From NCBI RefSeq assembly GCF_002980575.1, contig NZ_PVBS01000001.1, positions 1,674,001-1,738,000 on the forward strand: a stretch of 64,000 nt of DNA. The letters are read 5' to 3'. This stretch comes from Sphingobacterium gobiense. Lineage in GTDB: Bacteria; Bacteroidota; Bacteroidia; Sphingobacteriales; Sphingobacteriaceae. The notes under the pieces are model-generated. The model did no database searches. It was not told the DNA's origin and saw nothing but the letters and a program-made list of their open reading frames with translations. Of the stretch, positions 52,969 through 62,330 are shown piece by piece; position 1 is the stretch's first letter; every line of letters begins with the position of its first letter. The position numbers and the translations under genes are program-made.

Positions 52969-53235
52969 CTATCCTTTATCGTTAGCCTTACCAGTCAAAG
53001 GAAGTATTAATTTCATTCCTTCGTGCGATGCTCGGAAACCCTGTTTTTCATAGAATTTAACAACGATAAGTTCCTGATTTGGATCGTTATTGATATTTTC
53101 AAATGCCTCTAAATAACTCTGCGGCAGAGGTATATTAAAGGCCTCTCTATTTTTCCCTAAGTCATCCTTGTATAATAGAGAGACAATATCTATCAAATCT
53201 TCTTTTTCTGCTATTTTATAAACTAAATTTGTCAT
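52969..53235 (-). pseudogene. GNAT acetyltransferase with internal deletion
   Basis: 88 codons: the N-terminal AEKEDLIDIVSLLYKDDLGK plus ENINNDPNQELIVV are joined directly to KFYEKQGFRASHEGMKL, the C-terminal end of GNAT. The acetyl-CoA-binding R/QxxGxG/A loop (about 60 aa) is missing, so the protein cannot be active. The reading frame is intact, so the deletion is in-frame. Confidence 0.75.
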
Positions 53236-53333
53236 TTGTGAACTTTACTTTACTGTAATTTAAAGAACAAAAAGATAAGCTTTTTAATGTCTATATCTCA
53301 AAAAAGACTATCGATTTATTTATAAAAAAAGTA

Positions 53334-54125
53334 ATGAAGGTATTTGACTCTCATTTTCATATTATTAATCCGGATTATCCGCTGACTCCCAACAACGGAT
53401 ATCTTCCAGATCCATTCACAGTAGCAGATTACAAAAAAAGTACTAAAACGATAGATATTAGAGGGGGTGCAATTGTGTCTGGATCCTTTCAGGCATTCGA
53501 ACAGGAGTATCTTATTCATGCCCTAAAAGACCTAGGCAAGGACTACGTGGGCGTTGCCAATATACCCCTGGATATGCCTCAGGATGAGTTAAAGCGCTTG
53601 GATGATGCTGGTGTGGTAGCAGTAAGGTTTAATGTAAATAGAGGTGGGTCTGAAACGATACAGAACGTAGGCCGATTATCAAATGAACTGTTCGATAAAT
53701 TTGGATGGCATACAGAGCTATATATCAATAGCAGAGCACTTGCTGATCTTAGACATTTACTACTTTCGATACCCTCTTTTAGTATCGATCATTTGGGGCT
53801 TTCGAAAGATGGCCTTGACAACCTTTACTACTGGGCTGAAAAAGGCGTAAAAGTAAAGGCGACAGGGTTTGGCCGCCTTGATTTTGAACCTATCAAAGTA
53901 ATAAGAGAGTTGTATAAGATTAATCCCGATGGTATCATGTTTGGGAGCGATCTTCCCTCTACAAGATCCAAAACTCCATTTTCTATAAAAGATTTGGAAT
54001 TGCTGACGGACAATTTTTCGGAGGTTGAATTAGATAAAATTCTATTTTCTAATGCTTACAACTTTTATAAAAAAATGCTACACCGGACCGGGGGGGGTAT
54101 AAATTTACACCGGGACCGACGTTGA
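53334..54125 (+). CDS. Amidohydrolase-family protein with altered C-terminus
   Basis: 263 aa TIM-barrel metal hydrolase: DSHFHI (metal ligands), GVANIPLDMP, SIDHLGLS, MFGSDLPSTRSK (Asp ligand). Residues after YNFYKK (about 250) are translated from a G-rich junction (ACCGGACCGGGGG at about 54082) and look foreign, so the gene probably lost its native last codons by recombination. Substrate unknown; the family includes lactonases and decarboxylases. Confidence 0.78.
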   Translation: MKVFDSHFHIINPDYPLTPNNGYLPDPFTVADYKKSTKTIDIRGGAIVSGSFQAFEQEYLIHALKDLGKDYVGVANIPLDMPQDELKRLDDAGVVAVRFNVNRGGSETIQNVGRLSNELFDKFGWHTELYINSRALADLRHLLLSIPSFSIDHLGLSKDGLDNLYYWAEKGVKVKATGFGRLDFEPIKVIRELYKINPDGIMFGSDLPSTRSKTPFSIKDLELLTDNFSEVELDKILFSNAYNFYKKMLHRTGGGINLHRDRR

Positions 54126-54505
54126 CGTTCATCATAAAATGCTCTCCGTAATTGCGTTGTAGACCCTCTATCGCTCCTAACAGTAAGGTAAAGTCAGGCA
54201 CATATAAATTGTCACTTTGGGCTATAGAAGGACCTGCACGATTACAAGATACTTTGGATCAATACGGAAAAACATGGCGACAGCGATTTGGTAAAGTGAA
54301 TATTTGATTGGAATAATTTAACAGTCAAGCCGGAGAAATATTTTTTGGTTGTGCGACGGGCATTAGTGGCCGAAAAGCTGCCCCGTATTTGAGGAGTATT
54401 ATGATTTTGTACGAATACTATTTTTTACACAGCGAAAAGTAAACAGTTGCGAACGGATTTGTACCGGACATACCGTTGGCCAACCAAGGCGGTTATTTTA
54501 GCGGT
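54126..54505. other. 380-bp stretch of gene fragments before the secretion genes
   Basis: On the minus strand (about 54215-54100) NLYVPDFTLLLGAIEGLQRN and EHFMMNVNVGPGVNLY are readable; on the plus strand (about 54240-54306) LQDTLDQYGKTWRQRFGKVN*. Both have no start and unknown family. No intact gene. Confidence 0.4.
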
Positions 54506-55663
54506 ATGAAACGCATTTTTCCGGCCGAAATTATCGAGTACTCGGTCGAGCATCATTTTCACCGACACCATACCCGTACATTGGTTGTTTACCAAGTGTT
54601 GCTGTGCGCTTTTATCATTGGGTTTATTTCCTTGTTCTTTATCCGGGTTTCTATAAACGTTATAGGAGGGGGAACCCTTCGACCTGTGGTCGAACGGAAT
54701 GTCATCAAGTCGCCGGTTAATGGAAAGTTGGATCGTGTATTTATTAAGGAGAATCAACGGGTCGCTACGGGCGATGTACTTTTTACCCTCCAGACCGATT
54801 TATTGGAAAACCAAAAAGGTCTTACAGACGAAAGACAGCGAGAAGTTAGCCTTCGCATACGAGATCTGGCACAGTTAACGGCGTTGAAACGGGCTGGCCA
54901 CGAGGCGACGCTAACACTATCCACCGCCCTTTACCGACAACAATACCAGCTATTCACAGAACAGGTGAACGATGCAGCAATCAGTTTACGCGAGGTGAAG
55001 ACGCAGTTTGACCGTCAAAAGCAGCTTTATGACAAACGGATTATCTCCACAGCAGAATTTGACGGGGTGTCTTACGCCCTAGAAAAGGCCGAAACACGCT
55101 TACGTGTCCTATACGATGAGCAGGTGAGTCAATGGCAATCTGACCAGGCAGGACTGCAGCAGGAATACATGGAACTCGCAACAAAGCAATCACAGTATCT
55201 GCAAGAGCGGGAGCATTACGAAATTAAAGCACCGATGGCCGGAACGATCCAGCAGTTCAACGGTGCACAGCCGGGAAATTTCCTGACGCAGGGGGAAACC
55301 CTAGCAGAGATTTCACCGGATTCGGGTTTGGTGGCTGAGGTACAGGTTTCCCCCAAGGATATCGGTTTGCTTAAAGTCGGGATGCCGGTAAAAATTCAGG
55401 TTGACGCATTTGATTATAATCAATGGGGCATGGTGGAGGCACATGTCGTTGACGTAGCGGATGACGTCAGGCTCACGCAGCAGGGGGTCCCTATCTTTCG
55501 GGTACAGTGTCAGCTGCATCAGCTCCTGCTCCGGCTACCCAACGGTTACACCGGAACACTTCGTAAAGGGATGAGTTTCCGGGCACGGTTCCCCGTGGCC
55601 AACCGGACGCTCTTCCAGCTCTTGTATGATAAAGCGGATGACTGGCTGAACCCCAGCCGCTGA
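54506..55663 (+). CDS. HlyD-family periplasmic adaptor
   Basis: 385 aa from the ATG at 54506 (MKRIFPAEIIEYSVEHHF). One transmembrane helix (about 32-55: VLLCAFIIGFISLFFIRV), a lipoyl half (IKSPVNGKLDRVFIKENQRVATGDVLF), a coiled coil (about 105-215), the second lipoyl half (YEIKAPMAGTIQQFNGAQPGNFL) and a beta-barrel. It links the ABC transporter encoded 10 bp downstream to an outer-membrane TolC channel (not in the window). Confidence 0.9.
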   Translation: MKRIFPAEIIEYSVEHHFHRHHTRTLVVYQVLLCAFIIGFISLFFIRVSINVIGGGTLRPVVERNVIKSPVNGKLDRVFIKENQRVATGDVLFTLQTDLLENQKGLTDERQREVSLRIRDLAQLTALKRAGHEATLTLSTALYRQQYQLFTEQVNDAAISLREVKTQFDRQKQLYDKRIISTAEFDGVSYALEKAETRLRVLYDEQVSQWQSDQAGLQQEYMELATKQSQYLQEREHYEIKAPMAGTIQQFNGAQPGNFLTQGETLAEISPDSGLVAEVQVSPKDIGLLKVGMPVKIQVDAFDYNQWGMVEAHVVDVADDVRLTQQGVPIFRVQCQLHQLLLRLPNGYTGTLRKGMSFRARFPVANRTLFQLLYDKADDWLNPSR

Positions 55664-55673
55664 TAAAAAGGAT

Positions 55674-57833
55674 ATGGCAAAGATTACTGTAAAACAACAC
55701 GATTTAACCGATTGCGGCGCAGCCTGCCTGGCGTCGGTCGCCCGACATTACCGGTTGAATCTGCCGCTTGCGCGCATCCGCCAATATGCCTCAACGGATA
55801 AAACGGGTACAAACCTACTCGGATTGATCGAAGCGGCTGAAAAACTGGGATTCTCGGTGAAAGGGGTAAAATGCCCTTGGGAAACCTTACCTAACGTGCC
55901 GTTGCCCGCAATTGCCCACGTGGTAACCGAGCAGGGGTTACATCATTATGTGGTGGTGTATCGATATCGGAAATCGAGCATAGAAGTGATGGATCCGGCC
56001 GATGGACGGCTACATCGGCTGAGCCACGCCAATTTTAAGTCCCAGTGGACAGGGGTGCTCCTTCTTATGGCGCCGGCTGAGCCATTCAGCCCCGGCAACA
56101 AAAAAGTGTCTGTGGTCACCCGATTTCGGTTTCTATTACGCCCGCACGGAAAGATTATGCTGCAGGTATTGGTGGGTGCAGCTTGTTACACGTTATTGGG
56201 ACTGACAACATCCATATTTTTGCAGAAAATCGTCGACGAGGTGCTACCGGGTGGAAACCTGAACTTATTGAACTTAATGGGGATAATCATGGTGGTGCTC
56301 CTGCTGTTGCAGACATTTATCAACCATGCAAAAACACAGCTTACCATCAAGACCGGGCAGCACATTGATGCCCGGCTGATGCTCGGGTATTATAAGCACC
56401 TGCTCCGGTTACCTCAGCGCTTTTTTGATACCATGCGTACAGGGGAGCTGATTTCCCGTATAAACGATGCAGTAAAAATCCGGACGTTTATCAACGATGC
56501 CCTCATTACGTTTGCTGTAAATGGCTTGATCATCGTTTTTTCCTTCGCCCTGCTATTTAGTTACTACTGGAAGCTAGCCTTTGTGGCGTTGCTCGTCATC
56601 CCGGTGTATGCCTTGATTTATTACTGCTCCAACCGTATCAACCGGAAAACGCAGCGTAAAGTCATGGAGCGTAGTGCCGAGGTGGAATCACAGCTCGTGG
56701 AGTCAATCAATGCCGTGGGAACCGTGAAACGGTTCGGGTTGGAAGACTATGCTAATTTAAAGACTGAAAGCCGGTTTATACGCATGCTGGACACGTTCTA
56801 CCGCTCTTCCATGAATGCACTGTGGATCAGCAATTCTGGGCAGTTCATCTCCAGCCTGCTCACCATTGTGGTGCTTTGGGCAGGGTCGGTGTTTGTGCTG
56901 AACACCCAGCTGACACCAGGAGAACTGCTGTCGTTTTATTCGATAATCGGTTATTTTACTGCGCCTGCTTTGGGACTGATCGGGATAAACCGCACCATAC
57001 AGGATGCATTGATCGCTGCGGACAGACTATTCGAGATCATGGATCTGGAACAGGAGGAAGCTGAAAAAAAAGCGCTATTGATGCCGGAAATGGTCGATGA
57101 TATCCGGTTTAAGGATGTACATTTCCGGTACGGAACACAGGTAACAGTCTTTTCCGGGCTCAACCTCGTGATACCGAAGGGGAAATTGACCGCGGTGGTT
57201 GGCGAAAGCGGATGTGGTAAAACCACACTTTTATCATTATTACAGGGGATATATCCCGTGAGTGACGGTAGTATCAATATCGGGCAGTTTGATATCCGTT
57301 ACCTGGCGCATGAGAGTCTACGCCGAGTGGTGAGCGTGGTGCCCCAGCAGATTGACCTGTTTGCCGGCAATGTCATTGACAACATTGCCGTGGGGGAACC
57401 AGAGCCGGATATGCGCCGGGTGATGCAGGTTTGCACAGATCTCGGGATGACCGACTTTATCGAACGGCTACCGACCGGATTCCGTACAGATATCGGTGAA
57501 AACGGTGTGCTATTATCCGGAGGGCAGCGGCAGCGCATCGCCATTGCCCGGGCGATATACCGAAACCCCGAAATACTGATACTCGACGAAGCTACATCGT
57601 CGCTCGATCCGGCGGCCGAGCAACATATCCAAGAGACGTTGCTCCAGTTGCGCGACCGTGGAAAAACCATTATCCTGATTGCTCATCGGTTGAACACCGT
57701 CAGGCTGGCCGATAAGATTGTGGTTATGCAGGATGGCGCTGTGATAGAAGAAGGCGGGCATCGTGAGTTGCTGACATCAAAAGGAGTTTATTATCAACTG
57801 TGGCGCCAGCATGTTCCTGAGCTGGCCGATTAA
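55674..57833 (+). CDS. Peptidase-containing ABC transporter (C39)
   Basis: 719 aa. C39 protease domain (1-140): catalytic Cys in LTDCGAACLASVARHY, His in GLHHYVVVYRY, Asp in VMDPADG. Then six transmembrane helices (about 155-445) and a nucleotide-binding domain with GESGCGKTT, LSGGQRQRIAIARAI, ILILDEATSSLDP. It cuts leader peptides after double glycine and exports the core peptide. Its natural substrate is very likely the peptide gene at 57920-58069. Confidence 0.94.
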   Translation: MAKITVKQHDLTDCGAACLASVARHYRLNLPLARIRQYASTDKTGTNLLGLIEAAEKLGFSVKGVKCPWETLPNVPLPAIAHVVTEQGLHHYVVVYRYRKSSIEVMDPADGRLHRLSHANFKSQWTGVLLLMAPAEPFSPGNKKVSVVTRFRFLLRPHGKIMLQVLVGAACYTLLGLTTSIFLQKIVDEVLPGGNLNLLNLMGIIMVVLLLLQTFINHAKTQLTIKTGQHIDARLMLGYYKHLLRLPQRFFDTMRTGELISRINDAVKIRTFINDALITFAVNGLIIVFSFALLFSYYWKLAFVALLVIPVYALIYYCSNRINRKTQRKVMERSAEVESQLVESINAVGTVKRFGLEDYANLKTESRFIRMLDTFYRSSMNALWISNSGQFISSLLTIVVLWAGSVFVLNTQLTPGELLSFYSIIGYFTAPALGLIGINRTIQDALIAADRLFEIMDLEQEEAEKKALLMPEMVDDIRFKDVHFRYGTQVTVFSGLNLVIPKGKLTAVVGESGCGKTTLLSLLQGIYPVSDGSINIGQFDIRYLAHESLRRVVSVVPQQIDLFAGNVIDNIAVGEPEPDMRRVMQVCTDLGMTDFIERLPTGFRTDIGENGVLLSGGQRQRIAIARAIYRNPEILILDEATSSLDPAAEQHIQETLLQLRDRGKTIILIAHRLNTVRLADKIVVMQDGAVIEEGGHRELLTSKGVYYQLWRQHVPELAD

Positions 57834-57851
57834 CGCCCAAAGAAAACTACT

Positions 57852-57880
57852 AAAAAAAAGGTGCCGGCAGTACCGGCACC
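57852..57880 (-). terminator. Terminator of the peptide gene (also after PCAT)
   Basis: GGTGCCGG (57860-57867) / CCGGCACC (57873-57880), 5-nt loop, with an eight-A run on the plus strand (57852-57859), i.e. a T-run on the minus strand. Read on the minus strand it is a textbook Rho-independent terminator about 40 bp after the peptide stop. Confidence 0.85.
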
Positions 57881-57919
57881 TGAATCATTGTGCTAAAACT
57901 TGGTAAAAAAGTGAATTTC

Positions 57920-58069
57920 TTACCAAAAAAGCGGATTTGTTACCGCAAAGATTTCGGCTCCATGATCCCTGATAAAATCCGCATCGGTGTAAGGCTTGAT
58001 ACGCCCACCGGTGGTTTCAATCAATTCCTCGGAGCTGAGCTCCACTACATTCAACTGTTCTAAATTCAT
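57920..58069 (-). CDS. Double-glycine leader peptide (bacteriocin or signal precursor)
   Basis: 49 codons: leader MNLEQLNVVELSSEELIETT ending in Gly-Gly at 21-22. Typical hydrophobic positions are L3, L6, V9 and L11, with acidic residues between. Cleavage gives a 27-residue core (RIKPYTDADFIRDHGAEIF, then an eight-residue tail ending LFW) without cysteine. The gene is convergent with the C39 ABC transporter, 87 bp from its stop, with its own promoter, operator repeats and terminator. It may be an antibacterial peptide or a pheromone read by the following two-component system. Confidence 0.85.
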   Translation of the reverse strand: MNLEQLNVVELSSEELIETTGGRIKPYTDADFIRDHGAEIFAVTNPLFW

Positions 58070-58124
58070 GATTTTCTAATTTTAATACGTGAATAAAATA
58101 ATTAAAACTTCTTTTGTTGTACAA

Positions 58125-58199
58125 CAAACCTAAGGTAGTGAATGAAATAATAGTTGCCATGGCACAATTCATAAGCGTAATGACAAATGTTGTAAGCGT
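58125..58199 (-). promoter_or_regulatory. Promoter of the peptide gene with LytTR-type direct repeats
   Basis: Minus-strand box TAGGTTTG (58132-58125) fits the Bacteroidota -7 consensus. A 16-bp perfect palindrome TTTGTTGT-ACAACAAA (58113-58128) overlaps it. Farther upstream TAAGCGT occurs at 58172-58178 and 58193-58199, exactly 21 nt apart, the spacing of LytTR (ComE/AgrA) direct repeats; the nearer repeat is 40 nt from the box. Confidence 0.75.
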
Positions 58200-58321
58200 C
58201 CTGATAGGAAAAATATGCGTAGAAAAGGATGGGCGCTCAACATTCTGATTTGTTGCGTTCAAGCGAAAAGAGAGTTTTATAAGCGTAGCGAATGAATTGA
58301 TATTTGTACTAAAAACGATTT

Positions 58322-60325
58322 CTAAAAATCCCGTTCTATCGGAATAATCAGCTCCACCTGTGTTCCGGTTAGGTTTTTATCCATTTCGTTTCTGTCCAAA
58401 ATATTGACTTGTACTTCAATACCTTTTTCTTTAGCCAAAATCGCCAAACGTTCTCGGCTAATCGTCGTAGAAAGCGATTTTTTCTTTCCATCGGGTTTTT
58501 GTTTCAGGGTTTTGATGCCAGGGCCATTATCAATGACTACGACTTCCAGTGCATCGTTGCGAAGGTTTAGCTTTATCTCGATTTTCCCCCTTTCGGATGT
58601 ATTGGATACACCGTACAGAATGGCGTTTTCGACAAAGGGTTGTATCAGCATCGGTGGGATAAGCACCTGGTAGTCTTCTTCGGTATCGGATTTTTTTATC
58701 TCGTAATCAAAGCTATCATCATACCGCATTTGTTGAAGTCCGAGATAATATTCTAAGGTTTCGATTTCGTCGTCCATCGGCACCCAATTCTCTCTAGATA
58801 ATTCCAGGCTGTTTCTCAACAACCGGCTGAATTGGTTCAGATACCGCAAAGCTTTATCCTTTTCTTCAATTCGGATGTAGCTTTGTAGTGCTGCCAAGGT
58901 GTTAAATATAAAATGTGGTTCCATCTGCGTGCGCAATAGTTGCTGCTGCAGCTCCATTGCCCGCTTTTGTAATTGCACCTTTTCTTTTTCTTCTTTTAAT
59001 ATCAACTGTTTACGTCCAAAATACAATATCACCACAATTGCGATGGCCAGTAAGGCGGAAAGCCCGGCGATAATCAGCCATAAGCGGTTTTGTGCCAGTT
59101 TGTTTTCCGTCATCAGCACTTGTTGGTTGAGGTTCATAATGTGGTTTTCATTGGCCCGTAATTTATAGATGGTAGCCATTTCGGCGATGGATTGGGTATA
59201 TTTATTTTCATAGACGGCTTTGTTTTTCTCCGATAGTAAATTGTATTCGGCAAAAGCCCTGTCGTATTGCTGCGTATTAAAATAGTAATTGACCAACGCT
59301 TCCCGGAACAACAAATATTCGACATCGGTCAGATAGGTGGAGTCTTGCGCTATGAAATCCTCAGCCATTCGCATAAAATTTTCAGCCTGTTCGATCTCGT
59401 TCAGCTGCAAGTAATTTTGTGAAAGGTTGATGTAATCTTTAAACAGATTGGTGTGGCTGGGTGGATGGCGAGGTTCCGCTTCTAAAATTTCTTCATCGAG
59501 TTTTAAGATTTTATGGTGGTAAACAACGGCTGAATCGAATTTATGCAATTCCTGATAGTAATGCGCTTTTTCATCATACAAAAACCGGGGATTGATGGTT
59601 TCCCGGTTGTTTTGCCAAAGGGTATCGATTATTTGGATATAATGGTAAACGGAATCAAGGCTCCCTTCTGATGATAAGCGGAAGTTATTGGCCAGTTGTC
59701 GATAGGCACGGTATTGCAAGCGAACCGGAGCTTCGTCATACTGCAAGTTTTGAATAGCTTTTCTGTTCCATATCATGGCTTGGGAATATTGGTTCAACCG
59801 TGCATCAGATTGGGCTGTAGCCATAAAAATACTGGCTTTTTGGACAGGTGTTAAATCCATCAGGGAATCTGAAACGATGAACTGGGCTGCCAGATTGAAA
59901 TAATAATTTTCCAGGTGGATGTTCCCTTCAATGGTGGCTATATTTCCTTCACCGTAATTCAGCAAGGTCAAAATTTCTGAATCAGCATCTACGCCCTCTA
60001 GGACGTCCCAGGCCTTCCGCATATAATAGTTGAGCGAATCCAAATCGCCTTTGTTATAATAGGTACCGGCAAGCCGATAATACATCCGGGCTTTAACTTC
60101 AGGAAGCCGGCTATAGCTTATTTCTTGAATTTTACTTTTCCAAAATGAAGCCTGTTCATCAATAGGCAAACGCTGTGCTTCCTGTTCTAATTGTCGAAAA
60201 TCTTTCTTGACCTCGATATTTACAGCAGTACCGTTTTCACGCTCTTTTGTAGTACAGCCAACGATACAGAAAACGACAAAAACCCAATGGCAAAACTTTA
60301 TATTTTTAAAAAAGCGGTCTTTCAT
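58322..60325 (-). CDS. LytS-like sensor histidine kinase with TPR region
   Basis: 667 aa from the ATG at 60325 (MKDRFFKNI); a longer frame overlaps the regulator gene. Lipoprotein-like start (VGCTTKER), periplasmic TPR-type repeats (about 60-400), one transmembrane helix (about 418-436), coiled coil, then His_kinase with the phospho-His in QMEPHFIFNTLAALQSYI and the ATP site NAILYGV and DNGPGI. Overlaps the regulator by 4 bp (ATGA). Confidence 0.9.
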   Translation of the reverse strand: MKDRFFKNIKFCHWVFVVFCIVGCTTKERENGTAVNIEVKKDFRQLEQEAQRLPIDEQASFWKSKIQEISYSRLPEVKARMYYRLAGTYYNKGDLDSLNYYMRKAWDVLEGVDADSEILTLLNYGEGNIATIEGNIHLENYYFNLAAQFIVSDSLMDLTPVQKASIFMATAQSDARLNQYSQAMIWNRKAIQNLQYDEAPVRLQYRAYRQLANNFRLSSEGSLDSVYHYIQIIDTLWQNNRETINPRFLYDEKAHYYQELHKFDSAVVYHHKILKLDEEILEAEPRHPPSHTNLFKDYINLSQNYLQLNEIEQAENFMRMAEDFIAQDSTYLTDVEYLLFREALVNYYFNTQQYDRAFAEYNLLSEKNKAVYENKYTQSIAEMATIYKLRANENHIMNLNQQVLMTENKLAQNRLWLIIAGLSALLAIAIVVILYFGRKQLILKEEKEKVQLQKRAMELQQQLLRTQMEPHFIFNTLAALQSYIRIEEKDKALRYLNQFSRLLRNSLELSRENWVPMDDEIETLEYYLGLQQMRYDDSFDYEIKKSDTEEDYQVLIPPMLIQPFVENAILYGVSNTSERGKIEIKLNLRNDALEVVVIDNGPGIKTLKQKPDGKKKSLSTTISRERLAILAKEKGIEVQVNILDRNEMDKNLTGTQVELIIPIERDF

Positions 60326-61080
60326 TGGGATGATTCGGATTCGGTTAGCTTCTGTACCACCAGTTCCTTTTTGCGGACTGAAACCGGAATCTGCGTCTTG
60401 TCTTTCAGAATGATATAGCCGGTTTTGACGTAGCGGTCTATACAGGTAATATTGAGCAAAAAGGACTGATGTGGTCGCAAAAACCATTTTTCGGGCAACA
60501 GATCCTGGTAGTGTTTCAAAGGTTTGGAAACCATTATTTTCCGGTTGTCGGTCAATACAAAATAGGTATAGCTTCCCTCGCTCTTCAGGTAAATGATTTC
60601 CTTTAGTTGTAAAACCTGCAAATATTCCATCGTGTGAAGAACTATCTGGTCTTCCAATCCCAGTTCTTCTTTTTTTAACCGGCTATTGGTAACGGAAATC
60701 TGCTGTTGTTGGACAGCCTGATCAAAGTACTGCCCCCTTACTTTCGTCAATGCATTTTGCAATTCTTTTTCGTCTAGCGGTTTTAACAGATAATCCAACG
60801 CGCCAACCTTGATAGCTTTGATCGCATAGTGGTTATAAGCGGTAATAAAAATAACCTGAAAGGAGATAGAATCCAATCCGTGTAGGACGTCAAATGCCGT
60901 TCCGTCCGTAAGTTGTATATCCATCAGCACCAAATCGGGGTTTTGCTTACGTATCACATCTATAGCACCAAAGACAGTCCCGGCGGTACCGGTCAGTTCC
61001 AAATCATCTTCCTTATTGACCAACCATTCTATTTCTTTTCGGATGGCTGGTTCATCTTCTATAATGATTGTTTTAATCAT
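60322..61080 (-). CDS. LytTR response regulator
   Basis: 252 aa. Receiver (1-120) with IIEDEPAIRKE, LVLMDIQL (phospho-Asp) and LDYLLKP; LytTR DNA-binding domain (about 145-250: QIVLHTMEYLQVLQLKEIIYLKSEGSYTYF, FLRPHQSFLLNITCIDRY). LytTR regulators such as ComE and AgrA commonly control peptide pheromone or bacteriocin genes. The two TAAGCGT repeats upstream of the peptide gene are the likely target. Confidence 0.93.
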   Translation of the reverse strand: MIKTIIIEDEPAIRKEIEWLVNKEDDLELTGTAGTVFGAIDVIRKQNPDLVLMDIQLTDGTAFDVLHGLDSISFQVIFITAYNHYAIKAIKVGALDYLLKPLDEKELQNALTKVRGQYFDQAVQQQQISVTNSRLKKEELGLEDQIVLHTMEYLQVLQLKEIIYLKSEGSYTYFVLTDNRKIMVSKPLKHYQDLLPEKWFLRPHQSFLLNITCIDRYVKTGYIILKDKTQIPVSVRKKELVVQKLTESESSQ

Positions 61081-61177
61081 ATCTTTCCTCCATTTTCTTC
61101 AAATTTATTAAATAATAGCCTTTCAATTGTGTTAAACAGTTTCTAATAATTGGCTACCAGACCGCTTTATTGTACAT

Positions 61178-61480
61178 TTACTCCTTGAACAGATGCTCAA
61201 TAAACCGAACGATCAATGATAAAATTGCCAGGCCGGCATGTCCCACCACGCCATAGAGCCACGCATAGGCCATGCTTACATCCTGTGGGTCTTTTCTCGG
61301 TTGAAAGGCAGTTATAATCAATACGGCCAGTATGAGGAAGTGCATGGTGATGAAAAGCCCACGCAGGAACTGGCCAAACAAAGGGTAGGATGCTTTATGA
61401 AAGAAAGGGGCACCCGCAATCCATAGCCCGGCGGCCATCAGCACAAAGTAAAGGGTATTGATGATCGTATCTTCATTCAT
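61178..61480 (-). CDS. Small membrane protein, unknown function
   Basis: 100 aa, three hydrophobic helices (about 8-26, 40-58, 72-90), start ATG at 61480. No motif recognised. It is upstream of and codirectional with the two-component genes but 97 bp away; membership in the peptide locus is unproven. Confidence 0.55.
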   Translation of the reverse strand: MNEDTIINTLYFVLMAAGLWIAGAPFFHKASYPLFGQFLRGLFITMHFLILAVLIITAFQPRKDPQDVSMAYAWLYGVVGHAGLAILSLIVRFIEHLFKE

Positions 61481-61508
61481 TGATTTTCTGTTTTAATTGG
61501 ATTTCTTC

Positions 61509-62327
61509 CTAATCATAATAGGTTATCTTTCTTTGTTCTGTACGGACATAGCCGTCTTCATCAATCGTCCGCTCTATCCAATTGCCCACCTTGTCAAAAC
61601 GATAAGCATAATCCTTGATCCATTCTTTTTGGGCTTCGTCTACATAGCGTTCCTTGATTACATTTCCGTTTGGGTCATAACTGGAATACACATACACCGT
61701 ATCCGTGTGTTCATTGCTAATCATTTTTGACCTTGTTGTATTTCCATCCGCATCTCTTTCCCACCAGGTTTCTTCTATCGAATCGTAACCCGGAATGGAG
61801 AATTGCGAATAGACGATATGACCATGACCATCATACTTTGAAATCCCTTTTGAATAATAAGTTCCATCCGCGAGGTAAACTTTTGAGATTCTCATTCGCT
61901 TTTTCGGTTTGTATTTTACTTTAGTCAGCTGCGGCAGACTGTCTGGATGTTGATAAAAATAGGATTTCTTCACCCGACCGTACCGGTCATTTACAAAGGT
62001 CTCTTTTTTGTTGTCTTTTAATTTTATCAACAAAAATCCGTTTTTATCATATATCCATTGGGAGGTAAAGTCCTTTATCTTGGTTTTTGGTTGCTGAAGT
62101 TTGATGTATTTGTAAGTCAATTGCCCGTTTTGGTTGAACAGAAAAATTGTTCGGTCAAATAACTCGCCGTCTTGCTGATACCTGTATAGTATGACTTTTT
62201 CCGGTTTGCCCCTAAACTGAAAATATGCAGTGGTATTGTCCGTAGAAATATCTTTCCAAGTGCGGCAAGCATTTAATCCGACAAGACTTACAGCAAGAAT
62301 TAGAAGTGAAAAATCTGCTTTCTTCAT
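61509..62327 (-). CDS. Lipoprotein with YD-like repeats (272 aa)
   Basis: Lipobox VGLNACRTW. The mature part is composed of strand repeats of the type GQLTYKYIKL, NGFLLIKLKDN, GHIVYSQFSIP, DPNGNVIKERY, similar to the YD/MORN-like repeats of Bacteroidota antitoxin-like and surface proteins. Function unknown. Confidence 0.65.
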   Translation of the reverse strand: MKKADFSLLILAVSLVGLNACRTWKDISTDNTTAYFQFRGKPEKVILYRYQQDGELFDRTIFLFNQNGQLTYKYIKLQQPKTKIKDFTSQWIYDKNGFLLIKLKDNKKETFVNDRYGRVKKSYFYQHPDSLPQLTKVKYKPKKRMRISKVYLADGTYYSKGISKYDGHGHIVYSQFSIPGYDSIEETWWERDADGNTTRSKMISNEHTDTVYVYSSYDPNGNVIKERYVDEAQKEWIKDYAYRFDKVGNWIERTIDEDGYVRTEQRKITYYD

Positions 62328-62330
62328 AGA

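Noticed and set aside
60326..60487. 54-codon extension of the LytS-like kinase
   Set aside because: It is antisense-frame overlap with the regulator gene; ATG at 60325 gives a signal peptide and a 4-bp overlap.
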